A DNA stretch of 46,004 nt from Actinoplanes cyaneus (GCF_016862095.1 NZ_BOMH01000078.1:1-46004); one strand, 5' to 3'. Positions 8,601 to 16,557 are shown, numbered from the stretch's first letter. A program made the numbers and translations. Notes: generated from the letters alone by a model not told the origin.

Positions 8601-8875
8601 CGATCGTGGCGGTCGTGGCGGTGCACGCGGCCGGCCTCGCCGCGTCGTCCGGAGAGCCGCACGCTTCGGCTGTCCTTCTCGGCACGGCCTCCCGGCTGCG
8701 CGGCGCTCACGACCACACCGATCCGTGGATCCTTGACCTCGCCCGCCGGGGGCGCACCGCGCTGGGCGACGCGACGTACGCCCAAGCCTATGGTCGTGGC
8801 TGGGAACTCGCCCCGGAAGACGCGGTGACCGCCGCCGACCCCGCCCGCCTGCCCGCGACACGAAGGCTGGAGTAG
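5648..8875 (+). CDS. AfsR/SARP-family regulator with BTAD, NB-ARC and TPR domains
   Basis: About 1075 residues. Order: winged-helix OmpR-like DNA-binding domain (10-90, LRITLLDGFEAVRG ... LADAIWAGDPPAGRAHALQA), bacterial transcriptional activator domain (95-245), NB-ARC ATPase with Walker A GPGGAGKTRLA near 293 and Walker B LLLVDNCEHLIDA, then a winged helix and TPR-like helical repeats to the end. Such proteins are STAND switches that activate secondary-metabolism genes; ATP state and TPR ligands control them. The frame opens with GTG at 5615, but MEEDGRLRITLLDGF from the ATG at 5648 matches the usual domain start. It precedes a GDSL hydrolase and a FAD hydroxylase on the same strand, its most obvious local targets. 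Confidence 0.88.
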   Translation: MEEDGRLRITLLDGFEAVRGKVVVAIPGARLRSLTVRLALAGGRPVQQHVLADAIWAGDPPAGRAHALQALVSRLRRVLGSAGSVEQTAGGYRLGIDPADVDALRFERLAAAGRERLRAGDPLGAAALLGDATALWGAWPGAEPAVVAAVAPAAAARLAHLSVEALVDLAEAEAARGDADAAEARLAALLTEQPVHERAAALLMDALAAQGRQAEALSLYERVREALAGDSGADPGAALRDRHVRLLRAAPAPPRPGPGNLPTPVTNLIGRDDELARVDALLATGRLVTVSGPGGAGKTRLAVEAALRHRHEYHDGAWLVDLAPVTEPGEVGAAVLTAIGLRGGALFDARRRAGGDELDVLAEHLDGRHCLLLVDNCEHLIDAVAHLCTALLSRCAGLSVLATSREPLAVSGEALVPLGPLALPDPHAGTEQILRTASVRLFRERAAAVRPGFVLDDSAMLGVLRLVRGLDGLPLALELAAARLRTLSLAELTDGMADRIRLLSAGNRTSPPRHRTLHAVIAWSWELLSADERTVAERVSILPGGVTVASAVAVCAGTAVPADDVPDLLAALVDRSLLQLAPDPGRYRMLETIREFGVQRLTGTGRLPTVRALAAAHLARLVEDHDRQLRGPAQLTAIQVIRAEYDNILAALRWRCDAGDASGAVTLALSLTWFWQLLGRHPEAAYWLGEALAVPGGEPTTERACAEAVLLLDRADGQLERGPGQVADDRSRMREVARRLLGGTPLPSPYAVFGPVLLAFLRDNDAALLGFAELIDAGDPWTAGLAHLFRAQIAEAGGELDVVRVEVEAALTCFRTAGDRWGRAATLPMRAQLRQYDDVDGALADLREARSLAGEFGALSIGDQLDSDLRWLDVHLRGGETDRSAALIETVRERAEHTTSAQLVMLVKARVAGAWLRLGRPDRAEELIGEAEHAMHGGTASPDDHVRTLVHSVRAALCTRSGDVPGAQRALAAAYAAALRTRDLPIVAVVAVHAAGLAASSGEPHASAVLLGTASRLRGAHDHTDPWILDLARRGRTALGDATYAQAYGRGWELAPEDAVTAADPARLPATRRLE

Positions 8876-9029
8876 TCGGCCGCGGTCGTCGTGCGAGCCG
8901 TGACAGTCGCGTGCCAGCGCCGTACGGGCGCCGTGTGAGCGGGACCCGTCAGGTTGGGACCTGCCGCCGGAACAGCCCGGATCACGGGCGGCTCCGCAGC
9001 GGCGCACCTGACGAACCACGGAGGCGACC

Positions 9030-10214
9030 ATGAGTGAGACCAACGCCGGAGCCGGTCACGGCTGGGTCCGGAGCTGGAGCGCGGCACCGCAGGCGCCGGA
9101 CGCCGGGCTCGGCTCCCTGGACGGCGTGACGCCGTTCAAGGACGTGACGGTGCGGCAGGTGGTGCGGATCAGCGGCGGCGGGCACCGGGTGCGCGTCCGG
9201 CTCAGCAACGAGTACGGGACGGCTCCGCTGACCGTCGGCGCGGCCGGGATCGGCCTGGCCGTCGACGGCGGCGCGGTCCGGGAGGACAGCGCCCGCGTGC
9301 TGACCTTCGCCGGCCGCCCGGCTGTCACCGTTCCGGCCGGCGCGCCGATCCTCAGCGATCCGATCGACCTGCCGCTGCCCGCCCTGACGACCCTGTCGAT
9401 CAGTCTCTACCTGCCGGAACTGGTGGAGAGCTGCACCTACCACGACTCGTCGCTGGACCCCGCCTGGATCCTCGCGGGCAACGCCGTCGCCGAGGCCGTG
9501 CTGCCCGGCGAGGCCGAGCCGCTGCCGGCCCGGGCGCTGCTCTCGGCCGTCGAGGTCGTTCCCGACGCGCCGGCCACCGCCGTCGTCGTTCTGGGCGACT
9601 CCCTCGTCGACGGCTTCGGCTCGACCCCTGGCACGCACTCCACCGTGCCGGAGCTGCTCGCCGACCGGGGCCTCTACGTCAGCAACCAGGGCATCAGTGG
9701 CAACCGGCTGCTCAACGACGGCCTCGGCGCCTCGGGCCTGGCCCGTTTCGACCGCGACGTACTGGCGACGCCGGGGCTCGGCCACGTCATCGTGTCGCTG
9801 GGCCACAACGACCTCAGCATCGCCGCCATGCCCCGTGACGGCGACGGCCCGCTGGCCGATCTCCTGGCCATGTTCCCCGGCGGGCCGGTGACGCCCGACG
9901 ACGTCATCGCCGGCTACCGGCAGCTGATCGCCCGCGCGCGGGACCGCGGGGTGAAGATCCACATCGCCACCCTCACCCCCGACGAGGGCGCCGAGATGCA
10001 CACGGCGGCCGGTGAATCGGCACGACAGGCGGTCAACACCTGGATCCGTACCAGCGGCGCCTTCGACGGCGTCCTGGACTTCGACGCCGCCTGGCGCGAC
10101 CCGGCCCATCCCTCACGCGTCCGGGAGGACCTGCACGCCGGCGACCACCTGCACGGCAACGACGCCGGCTACCGGGCTCTCGCCGACTCGGTCGACCCGT
10201 CGCTGTTCCACTGA
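9030..10214 (+). CDS. SGNH/GDSL-family hydrolase
   Basis: A 394-residue protein with a GGAGG ribosome binding site just before the ATG. The N-terminal half is a beta-rich domain (GWVRSWSAAPQAP, RLSNEYG) typical of the large actinobacterial GDSL esterases. The SGNH half has block I VLGDSLVDGFG (Ser about 190), block II GISGNRLL, block III SLGHNDL (Asn kept, His in place of the usual second residue) and block V GDHLHGNDAGY with the Asp/His pair. Probable ester or acyl-glycan hydrolase. No signal peptide is visible, unlike many relatives. It lies 29 bases before the FAD hydroxylase, probably in one operon. Confidence 0.85.
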   Translation: MSETNAGAGHGWVRSWSAAPQAPDAGLGSLDGVTPFKDVTVRQVVRISGGGHRVRVRLSNEYGTAPLTVGAAGIGLAVDGGAVREDSARVLTFAGRPAVTVPAGAPILSDPIDLPLPALTTLSISLYLPELVESCTYHDSSLDPAWILAGNAVAEAVLPGEAEPLPARALLSAVEVVPDAPATAVVVLGDSLVDGFGSTPGTHSTVPELLADRGLYVSNQGISGNRLLNDGLGASGLARFDRDVLATPGLGHVIVSLGHNDLSIAAMPRDGDGPLADLLAMFPGGPVTPDDVIAGYRQLIARARDRGVKIHIATLTPDEGAEMHTAAGESARQAVNTWIRTSGAFDGVLDFDAAWRDPAHPSRVREDLHAGDHLHGNDAGYRALADSVDPSLFH

Positions 10215-10242
10215 CCCACCGCGTACGACAAGGAGATCTTCG

Positions 10243-11763
10243 ATGCATGATGTGGTGATCGTGGGCGGTGGACCGGTCGGGCTGTTCCTCGCCGGTGAGC
10301 TCGCCCTCGGGGGCTGTTCGGTCCTCGTGCTGGAGCGGCAGGCAGAGCCGCACTCACCGTGGCGGCGGTTCCCGCTGGGGTTGCGCGGTCTGAACGCCGG
10401 TTCGGTCGAGGCGTTCTACCGCCGCGGCATGCTGGCCGAGCTGCTGGCGGCGTCGGGTGGCCGCGACGAGGTGGGCGCCGACCTGGACGCGGAGCGGGCG
10501 CCGGCGCCGCGGTCGGTGAGTCATTTCGCCGGGATCATGCTCGACGCGGCGAAGGTGGATCTTGCCGCTCTCCCCCCACGACTGCCCAGCCCAGCGGTGG
10601 ACGGCATGCTGACCAGCCTGGACGCGGTGGAGTCGGTGCTGGCCGCACGGGCGATCGAGCTCGGCGTGGAGCTGCGGCGCGGCGTCGAGGTGACCGGCCT
10701 GACCCAGCACGACGAGACGGTGGTCGTGCACGCCGGTGAGCAGGAGTACCAGGGGCTGTGGGTGGTCGGCTGCGACGGTGGGCGCAGCACCGTGCGGCGG
10801 CTGGCCGGCTTCGCCTTCACCGGGACCGAACCGGCACTGACCGGGTACCTGTTCACCGGCGCGGTCACCGGCCGGGAGAAGCTGGGCCCGGGCTTCACCG
10901 TGACCCCGACCGGCATGTATCTGCGGATGCCCGCCGGCGGCTACCTCGGCATGATGGACTTCGACGGCGGCGCGTTCGACCGCTCCCAGCCGCTGACGCC
11001 CGAGCATCTGCAGACCGTGCTGCGCCGGGTGTCCGGCACCGACGTCACGGTGGACGAGGTCGACCTGGCCTCCAGCTTCACCGACCGGGCGATGCAGGCC
11101 ACCACCTACCGCCAGGGCCGGGTGCTCCTGGCCGGCGACGCCGCGCACATCCACTCCCCCCTCGGCGGGCAGGGACTCAACCTCGGCATCGGCGACGCGC
11201 TGAACCTGGGCTGGAAACTCGCCGCCACCGTGCACGGCACCGCCCCCGACGGCCTGCTGGACACCTACACCGCGGAACGGCACCCGATCGGGGCGCGGGT
11301 GCTGGACTGGTCACGAGCCCAGGTGGCGGTTATGCGCCCGGACCGGTACGCCCCGTCCCTGCAGTCACTGATCGGTGACCTGCTCGCCACCGCGGACGCG
11401 ACGACCTACGTGTGGGAACGGACCTCGGGCCTGGCCAACCGGTACGACCTGGGCGACGACCAGCCGCTGACCGGCCGCAACGCCCCGGATCTCCGGCTGG
11501 GGACCGGCACCCTGCTCGGCACCCTCCTGCAGAGCGGGCGAGGCGTGCTGCTCGACTTCAGCGCCGATCAGGTCCTGCACGAGGCGGCCACGGGCTGGAC
11601 CGACCGGATCGACTACGTGGCCGGGCCGGCTCGCGACGACCTCGGTCACGGCGCCGTGCTCGTCCGGCCCGACGGCGTCGTCGCCTGGGCGGACGGCCGG
11701 AGCCCGGACAGCGACGCGTTCGACCGGGCTGCCCGCCGCTGGTTCGGCGACCCGAAAGCCTGA
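10243..11763 (+). CDS. FAD-dependent aromatic monooxygenase (PHBH-type hydroxylase)
   Basis: A 506-residue flavoprotein hydroxylase. Visible motifs: GxGxxG dinucleotide fold VIVGGGPVGLFLAGELA at the N-terminus, the DG motif VVGCDGGRSTVRR near residue 175, and the GD motif VLLAGDAAHIHSPLGGQGLN near 296. The C-terminal 120 residues form the thioredoxin-like domain seen in PheA/TfdB and polyketide or rifamycin hydroxylases. These enzymes use NAD(P)H and O2 to hydroxylate aromatic rings. Start ATG follows AAGGAG at 10230-10235. The position after the AfsR-like regulator and GDSL hydrolase suggests a role in tailoring or inactivating an aromatic compound. Confidence 0.87.
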   Translation: MHDVVIVGGGPVGLFLAGELALGGCSVLVLERQAEPHSPWRRFPLGLRGLNAGSVEAFYRRGMLAELLAASGGRDEVGADLDAERAPAPRSVSHFAGIMLDAAKVDLAALPPRLPSPAVDGMLTSLDAVESVLAARAIELGVELRRGVEVTGLTQHDETVVVHAGEQEYQGLWVVGCDGGRSTVRRLAGFAFTGTEPALTGYLFTGAVTGREKLGPGFTVTPTGMYLRMPAGGYLGMMDFDGGAFDRSQPLTPEHLQTVLRRVSGTDVTVDEVDLASSFTDRAMQATTYRQGRVLLAGDAAHIHSPLGGQGLNLGIGDALNLGWKLAATVHGTAPDGLLDTYTAERHPIGARVLDWSRAQVAVMRPDRYAPSLQSLIGDLLATADATTYVWERTSGLANRYDLGDDQPLTGRNAPDLRLGTGTLLGTLLQSGRGVLLDFSADQVLHEAATGWTDRIDYVAGPARDDLGHGAVLVRPDGVVAWADGRSPDSDAFDRAARRWFGDPKA

Positions 11764-11791
11764 GCCGCCGCCACCGCGGGCCGGGGACGGG

Positions 11792-12163
11792 TCAGGATCC
11801 GCCCTCGGCCCGGGTCACGCAGAACTCGTTGCCGCCCGGATCCTGCAGCACCACCCAGCCCCCACCGTCCGGCGTGCGGTGGTCGGCGAACATCGTCGCC
11901 CCGATCTCCAGGAGGCGGCCGACCTCCCCGTCGCGGCCCAGGTCGGGTGACTGCAGGCAGACGTGCACCCGGTTCTTGACCGATTTCGACTCCGGCACCG
12001 CCTGGAAGTAGAGCCGCGGCCCCTCGGGCGGCACGATGAGCACCTCGGGGTCGCCGGGCGTGAACTCCGGACCGACCGGGTGGCCCACGACCTCGCTCCA
12101 GAAGATCGCCAGCACGTACGGATCAGCACAGTCGAACGAGACATTACGGATGATCGACGTCAT
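11792..12163 (-). CDS. VOC-superfamily (glyoxalase-like) protein
   Basis: A 123-residue protein with the paired beta-alpha-beta-beta-beta modules of VOC proteins: MTSIIRNVSFDCADPYVLAIF starts the first, and RVHVCLQSPD ... WVVLQDPGGNEFCVTRAE forms the second. The C-terminal Glu in NEFCV is the usual metal ligand; the first-module His is not at its standard place (NVSFDC), so catalysis is doubtful. It belongs to the large glyoxalase-like group in actinomycetes, often of unknown role. ATG at 12163 preferred to the GTG directly before it. Convergent with the hydroxylase, divergent from the FIST gene. Confidence 0.8.
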   Translation of the reverse strand: MTSIIRNVSFDCADPYVLAIFWSEVVGHPVGPEFTPGDPEVLIVPPEGPRLYFQAVPESKSVKNRVHVCLQSPDLGRDGEVGRLLEIGATMFADHRTPDGGGWVVLQDPGGNEFCVTRAEGGS

Positions 12164-12216
12164 CACCCGACCTTACCGAGTGTCCCGGCGGGCTCAACTC
12201 GGCCGCGCACCGGCCG

Positions 12217-13416
12217 ATGTCCACGGGCATGAACGACGTCAGCACCGGCGCACGCTGGTTCGGCACCGGCCACAGCACCCTGACCGACCCGGCGGCGGCC
12301 GGCGCCGAGGCGGCAGCGGGCGCCCTGGACGGGCGGGTGCCGGCCGTCGTGTTCGTGTTCTGCTCGGTCGGCTACCAGGTGCCGGAGCTGTTCGACGCGG
12401 TGCGGGCGCAGGCCGGCCCGGACACCGTGATCGTCGGCTGCACCACGTCCGGCCAGCTCGGGGACGGCCGGGTCAGCCGGGCCGGCGTGGCGATGACCGC
12501 GTGGGGTGGCGCCGGCTTCGCCGTACGCACGCAGGTGGCTCGAGGGGCGACCGGCCGCCTGCGGGAGGCCGGAGCGCAGGCCGCGTCGTGCCTGGCCGCC
12601 GTCGGGTCGGAGCACCGGGCGCTGCTGATCATCGGGGACGGGCTGACCGGGGCGACGCACGAGATCGTCCGGGGCGCGTTCTCGGTGGCCGGCGCGGCGG
12701 TCCCGCTGGCCGGTGGTTGCGCCGGCGACAACCTCACCTACGTACGGACCTACCAGTTCCACGGCGGCCGCGACGGCGTCGAGATCCTGTCCGACACGGT
12801 GATCGGCATCGCGATCGGCTCGGACCGGCCGCTGGGTGTCGGCCTCGCGCACGGCTGGCAGAAGCAGGGCGACGCCATGGTCGTCACCAACAGCCGCGAC
12901 GGCCGGGTGCTGGAGCTGGACGGCGAGCCGGCCCTGGACGTGTTCCTGCGCCGGTTGGGTGTCGGCGACTCCGCGCTCGACGACCCGGCCGCCTTCCGTG
13001 ACCTGGCGTTCCATCACCCGCTCGGGTTGTCCCGGCGCAGCGGCGAGGACATCCGGGTGATCCACGACGGCGATCTGTCCGACCGGTCGCTGATCTGCCT
13101 GGCCGACGTGCCCCAGGGGGCGCTCATCTGGATGATGACCAGTGATCACGACTCGCTGTTGGACAGCGCGGGCGAGGCGTCCGGCCAGGCTCTGGAGGCG
13201 CTGGGCGGCGTGCCGGCGCTGGGCATGCTGGTGTTCGACTGCGCGGCCCGGTGGATCAAGCTCGGCGAGGCCGGCGTGCAGCAGGAGAACGCGGAGATCG
13301 GCAAGCGGCTCGACGGCGTCCCGTACGGCGGGTTCTACACCAACGGCGAGATCGGCCGGGTCCGCGGCGCCCTCGGCATGCACCACTTCACCCTTGTGAC
13401 CCTGGCACTGGCCTGA
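12217..13416 (+). CDS. FIST domain signal-sensing protein
   Basis: A 399-residue soluble protein with FIST N (about 35-230; PAVVFVFCSVGYQVPELFDA, VIVGCTTSGQL, PLAGGCAGDNL) and FIST C (about 240-385; GYLAHG-type VGLAHGWQKQG, ALGMLVFDCAARW, YGGFYTNGEIG). FIST modules are input domains thought to bind small ligands such as amino acids and are often joined to, or next to, signalling enzymes. It ends 10 bases before the GGDEF-EAL gene, so the two are almost certainly one operon and the FIST protein may report to it. Starts at 12217 or 12229 are both possible; neither has a strong ribosome binding site. Confidence 0.87.
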   Translation: MSTGMNDVSTGARWFGTGHSTLTDPAAAGAEAAAGALDGRVPAVVFVFCSVGYQVPELFDAVRAQAGPDTVIVGCTTSGQLGDGRVSRAGVAMTAWGGAGFAVRTQVARGATGRLREAGAQAASCLAAVGSEHRALLIIGDGLTGATHEIVRGAFSVAGAAVPLAGGCAGDNLTYVRTYQFHGGRDGVEILSDTVIGIAIGSDRPLGVGLAHGWQKQGDAMVVTNSRDGRVLELDGEPALDVFLRRLGVGDSALDDPAAFRDLAFHHPLGLSRRSGEDIRVIHDGDLSDRSLICLADVPQGALIWMMTSDHDSLLDSAGEASGQALEALGGVPALGMLVFDCAARWIKLGEAGVQQENAEIGKRLDGVPYGGFYTNGEIGRVRGALGMHHFTLVTLALA

Positions 13417-13426
13417 AGGATCGACG

Positions 13427-15175
13427 ATGAATCACTGGTCAACCCACCAGCTCACCGAGTTCTTCGCCGCGGTCTGCGCCGTGCAGCAGGAGGACCGCGC
13501 GATCATGGTCGCGGTCGAGCAGGCCTCCGAGGTGCTGGAGGCCGAGATCGGCGCGGTGCTGCGCGACGGCCGGGTCGAGGTCGCCTGGGGCACGAGCCGC
13601 GACCAGCTGGTCGCCGCCCTGGGCGGGGAGGAACGCCCGGACACGCTCACCCTGGCCGGTCTCGGCGAGCTGCACGTGAGCTCCGCCCGGTTCGGCTCCG
13701 GCTCGCGCGGCGCGCTGCTGGTGGCCCGCGCCGGCGACCCGCTGGACCCGGAGGAGCGGCAGCTCCTGCAGGCCATGGCGCAGACCCTCGGGCTGGCGCT
13801 GACCAACCTGAGCCTGCTGAGCGCCGAGCGGTCGCTGCGCGAGGACCGGGAGCGGGAGGCCGCCGAGCGGCTGGCGCTGCTCGAATCGCTGCGCGAGGCC
13901 CGGCACGACTCGCTGACCGGCCTGCCCACCCGGGTGCTGTTCCTGGAGATGCTCGCCGAGCGGCTGGCCTGCAACACCCCGACCAGTGTGCTCTTCGTCG
14001 ACCTGGACCGGTTCAAGGCGGTGAACGACAGTCTCGGGCACCGGGCCGGCGACGAGCTGCTCGGGCTGGTCGCGCAGCGGGTCCGCGCCTGCCTGCGCCC
14101 GACGGACACGGCCGCCCGGATCGGTGGCGACGAGTTCGCGGTGCTGCTCACCGACTGCGAGGCGGACCAGGCGGTCCCGGTCGCGCAGCGCCTGATCGAC
14201 GCGATCAAGGTGCCGTTCGCGGTGGCCGGCCAGGAGGTGTTCATCGGCGCGAGCATCGGCATCGCCGCCGGTCCGGGGCCCGCGCCGAGCGAGATCCTGG
14301 GCAACGCGGACGTGGCGATGTACCGGGCCAAGACCGAGGGCCCGGGCAAGGTGGTGCTGTTCGAGCCGCAGATGCACGCCGAGGCCCTGGCGCGGCTGAC
14401 CCTCAACGGCGACCTGCAGCGGGCGCTGACGCTGGGCGAGTTCCGGTTGCAGTACCAGCCGCTGATCGACCTGAGCAGCGGCGAGACGGTCGGCGTCGAG
14501 GCCCTCGTACGCTGGCAGAACCCGGACCGTGGCTACGTCTCGCCGGCCGACTTCGTGCCGATGGCCGAGGAGACCGGGCTGATCAGCGACCTCGGCCGCT
14601 GGGTGCTGAACACCGCCGGGCGGCAGGCCGCGGCGTGGCGGCGCACCCGGCCCGGCCTGGGCATCAACGTCAACGTCTCCGGACGCCAGCTGACCGATCC
14701 GCAGTTCGCCGCGGACGTCGAGCGGATGCTCGCCGACACCCGGCTGCCACCGGAGGCGGTCACCCTGGAGCTGACCGAGTCGGTGCTGATGAGCGACCCG
14801 AAGACGGCCATCGCCTGCCTGCGCGACCTGCAGGATCTCGGCGTGGACGTGTCCATCGACGACTTCGGGACCGGCTACTCGTCACTGTCCTACCTGCAAC
14901 GGCTGCCGGTGGACGAGCTGAAGATCGACCGGGCCTTCATCAGCCGGGAGAACCCGACGACCGCCGACCTCGCGGTGATCCGCACGATCGTCGAGCTGGC
15001 CCGGACGCTGCGCCTGCGGACCGTGATCGAGGGCATCGAGACCGAGGCGCAGCGTAACGCCATGCGACTGCTCGGCTGCGATCTGGGACAGGGTTACCAC
15101 CTGTGCCGGCCGGTCCATCCGGAGAATCTGCTGGCCAGCCTGGGAACGGCCGAGCCGGGACGCCGCGCTGCCTGA
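13427..15175 (+). CDS. GGDEF-EAL cyclic-di-GMP turnover protein
   Basis: 582 residues. The N-terminal 150 residues resemble a GAF-like sensor followed by a coiled coil (LREDREREAAERLALLESLR). The GGDEF domain has an intact active site RIGGDEFAVLL (about 233-243) and an RPTD inhibitory site five residues before it. The EAL domain keeps EALVRW (about 358), NVNVSG, LELTES, DDFGTGYSSL, LKIDRAFI and EGIETE, so both cyclase and phosphodiesterase look competent. No membrane segment, so it is cytoplasmic. AAGGAT precedes the ATG. Its partner is probably the FIST protein encoded just upstream. Confidence 0.93.
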   Translation: MNHWSTHQLTEFFAAVCAVQQEDRAIMVAVEQASEVLEAEIGAVLRDGRVEVAWGTSRDQLVAALGGEERPDTLTLAGLGELHVSSARFGSGSRGALLVARAGDPLDPEERQLLQAMAQTLGLALTNLSLLSAERSLREDREREAAERLALLESLREARHDSLTGLPTRVLFLEMLAERLACNTPTSVLFVDLDRFKAVNDSLGHRAGDELLGLVAQRVRACLRPTDTAARIGGDEFAVLLTDCEADQAVPVAQRLIDAIKVPFAVAGQEVFIGASIGIAAGPGPAPSEILGNADVAMYRAKTEGPGKVVLFEPQMHAEALARLTLNGDLQRALTLGEFRLQYQPLIDLSSGETVGVEALVRWQNPDRGYVSPADFVPMAEETGLISDLGRWVLNTAGRQAAAWRRTRPGLGINVNVSGRQLTDPQFAADVERMLADTRLPPEAVTLELTESVLMSDPKTAIACLRDLQDLGVDVSIDDFGTGYSSLSYLQRLPVDELKIDRAFISRENPTTADLAVIRTIVELARTLRLRTVIEGIETEAQRNAMRLLGCDLGQGYHLCRPVHPENLLASLGTAEPGRRAA

Positions 15176-15243
15176 GCCGGTTCCGGAACCGGAATCCACA
15201 TGCGTCAAGATACTCACCGTCGTGTGAGCACGAGGGGGCGTGT

Positions 15244-16089
15244 GTGACCGATTCTGACGACCAAAGACGTTCGCTGTCACGGGCCGAGAACCTGCGCCTG
15301 ACCCGGATGCCGTCGCTGCCACCACGGCCGGGCACGACCGGACCGCTCCGGCTGCCGGTCGAGGAGACCCCGGCGGCCGTGCCGGTCCGCGCCCCGGCCC
15401 GGCGGCGGCGCGGCGGCCTGCTGATCGGGTTGGTGCTGCTGCTGCTCGCGGCGGCGGGCGGCGGGGTCGTGTACCGGTGGAGGTCGGACGCGGTCGCGAG
15501 CCCGGCGCCGTCCGCGCCCACCACGTTCCCCGCGGTCGAGGGCCCGTCGCTGATCGCGTCGCCGGCCGCGGGCCCCGGGCGTGATCCGGTCGCCGCGGCG
15601 GCCTCCCCGGCGACGCCGTCCACTGCCCCGTCGACCGCCCCGTCCACCGGCCTGTCGAGCGTTCCTGCCAAGAAACCGCAGGTCACCGGCAAGGTCAACG
15701 CCAGCGGGACCAACCTCGCCCTGCGCGCCACCTGCACCGCCTCGGGCGCCGAGGCCGACGGCTGGCTGCCGAAGTACGCCTGCGACGGCGACCCGGAGTC
15801 ACGCTGGTCCAGCGCGTTCAGCGACACGCAGTGGATCCGCGCCGACCTGGGCACGACCTGGCAGCTGACCGGCGTGACCCTGGTCTGGGAACGGTCCTAC
15901 GGCGCGAGCTACCGCGTCGAGACGTCCGTCGACGGCAAGACCTGGACGCGCCTCTACGTGACCAGTAACGGACACGGCGGCACTGAGCAGATCCCGGCGA
16001 AGGGCACTGCCGCCCGGTTCGTCCGCATGGTCGGCGTCAAACGCGTCAGCTCCTACGGCTACTCCCTGCTGGAGCTCGAGATCCGCTGA
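15244..16089 (+). CDS. membrane-anchored discoidin (F5/8 type C) domain protein
   Basis: A 281-residue type II membrane protein. An N-terminal cytoplasmic segment of about 55 residues is followed by one membrane helix (GLLIGLVLLLLAAAGGGVVY), a Ser/Thr/Pro/Ala linker of about 80 residues, and a C-terminal discoidin/CBM32-like domain of 125 residues (ALRATCTASGAEADGWLPKY, SRWSSAFSDTQWIRADLG, LLELEIR). Such domains bind sugars or phospholipids outside the cell. GTG start 15244 follows GAGGGG. The TGA stop lies in a tandemly duplicated 23-24 base unit. Confidence 0.8.
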   Translation: MTDSDDQRRSLSRAENLRLTRMPSLPPRPGTTGPLRLPVEETPAAVPVRAPARRRRGGLLIGLVLLLLAAAGGGVVYRWRSDAVASPAPSAPTTFPAVEGPSLIASPAAGPGRDPVAAAASPATPSTAPSTAPSTGLSSVPAKKPQVTGKVNASGTNLALRATCTASGAEADGWLPKYACDGDPESRWSSAFSDTQWIRADLGTTWQLTGVTLVWERSYGASYRVETSVDGKTWTRLYVTSNGHGGTEQIPAKGTAARFVRMVGVKRVSSYGYSLLELEIR

Positions 16090-16133
16090 GACCCTTTGCG
16101 CGTACGGCGTGAGACCCCTTTGCGCGTACGGCG
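16087..16133. repeat. tandem duplication covering the stop codon
   Basis: TGAGACCCTTTGCGCGTACG plus GCG (16087-16109) is followed directly by a second copy with one extra C (16110-16133), and a third TGAG begins at 16134. The first copy starts with the stop codon of the discoidin gene, so the duplication did not change the protein. Contains the CGCGTACGGCG palindromic core. Confidence 0.85.
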
Positions 16134-16206
16134 TGAGCACGGTCCCGCGGTGACCGGCTCGCGACCTGATCCCGGCACCGGATCGCGGCGCGCCGCACTC
16201 CCCTCA

Positions 16207-16257
16207 GCTGGTTGTCATGGGCGTTATCCGTCCCGGATAACGCCCATGACAACCAGC
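16207..16257. repeat. perfect 24-bp-arm palindrome (REP-like element A)
   Basis: Arms 16207-16230 and 16234-16257 are exact reverse complements around a 3-base loop (TCC). The left arm begins GCTGGTTGTCATGGGCGTTA. It sits between convergent genes and would form an extremely stable hairpin in RNA of either strand, so a bidirectional terminator is likely. Its outer GCTGG...CCAGC ends and central GGATA tie it to the neighbouring elements. Confidence 0.85.
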
Positions 16258-16300
16258 CAGAACCCCGCCGTGCCCGCAGGCCCGACCCGGTCACGGTCCC

Positions 16301-16352
16301 GGCTGGTCCCCAGGGGTGCATCATCCGCCGGATACACCCGTGACGGCCAGCC
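16301..16352. repeat. palindromic element B of the same family
   Basis: Left arm GGCTGGTCCCCAGGGGTG (16301-16318) and right arm CACCCGTGACGGCCAGCC (16335-16352) match at 14 of 18 positions, with CCGCCGGATA in the loop, comparable to the centre of element A. Confidence 0.65.
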
Positions 16353-16362
16353 ACGGCAGCCC

Positions 16363-16414
16363 GGCTGGCCACCAAGGGTGCATGGCCGCCCGGACACACC
16401 CGTGACCGCCAGCC
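16363..16414. repeat. palindromic element C of the same family
   Basis: Left arm GGCTGGCCACCAAGGGTG (16363-16380) and right arm CACCCGTGACCGCCAGCC (16397-16414) match at 14 of 18 positions. The element has exactly the same length (52 bases) and arm spacing as element B and follows it after 10 bases, pointing to a tandem array. Confidence 0.65.
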
Positions 16415-16424
16415 GCGACAGCCC

Positions 16425-16442
16425 GGCTGGCCGCCAAGGGTG
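16425..16442. repeat. half copy of the palindromic element
   Basis: GGCTGGCCGCCAAGGGTG repeats the left arm of element C with one change, again after 10 bases, but no matching right arm follows. A truncated fourth copy. The rest of the gap to 16557 is GC-rich, with GGTGGTCAG-like short repeats and no gene I can support. Confidence 0.55.
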
Positions 16443-16557
16443 GGTCGCGCCGGCCGGGCGGTCAGCGAGCGGGCGGGATGACAGGCGCGCCGGGCCGGGT
16501 GGTCAGGAGCAGGCGCGCCCGGACGGGTGGTCAGGCAGGCGCGCCCCGGGTGGGTGG

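Noticed and set aside
6668..9043. 791-residue open frame opposite the AfsR-like regulator
   Set aside because: Low-complexity Arg/Gln/Gly composition, antisense to a gene with clear Walker motifs; typical antisense openness in GC-rich DNA.
16301..16442. CRISPR array
   Set aside because: The repeats are palindromic elements of 52 bases with 10-base gaps; there are no unique spacers and no cas genes.
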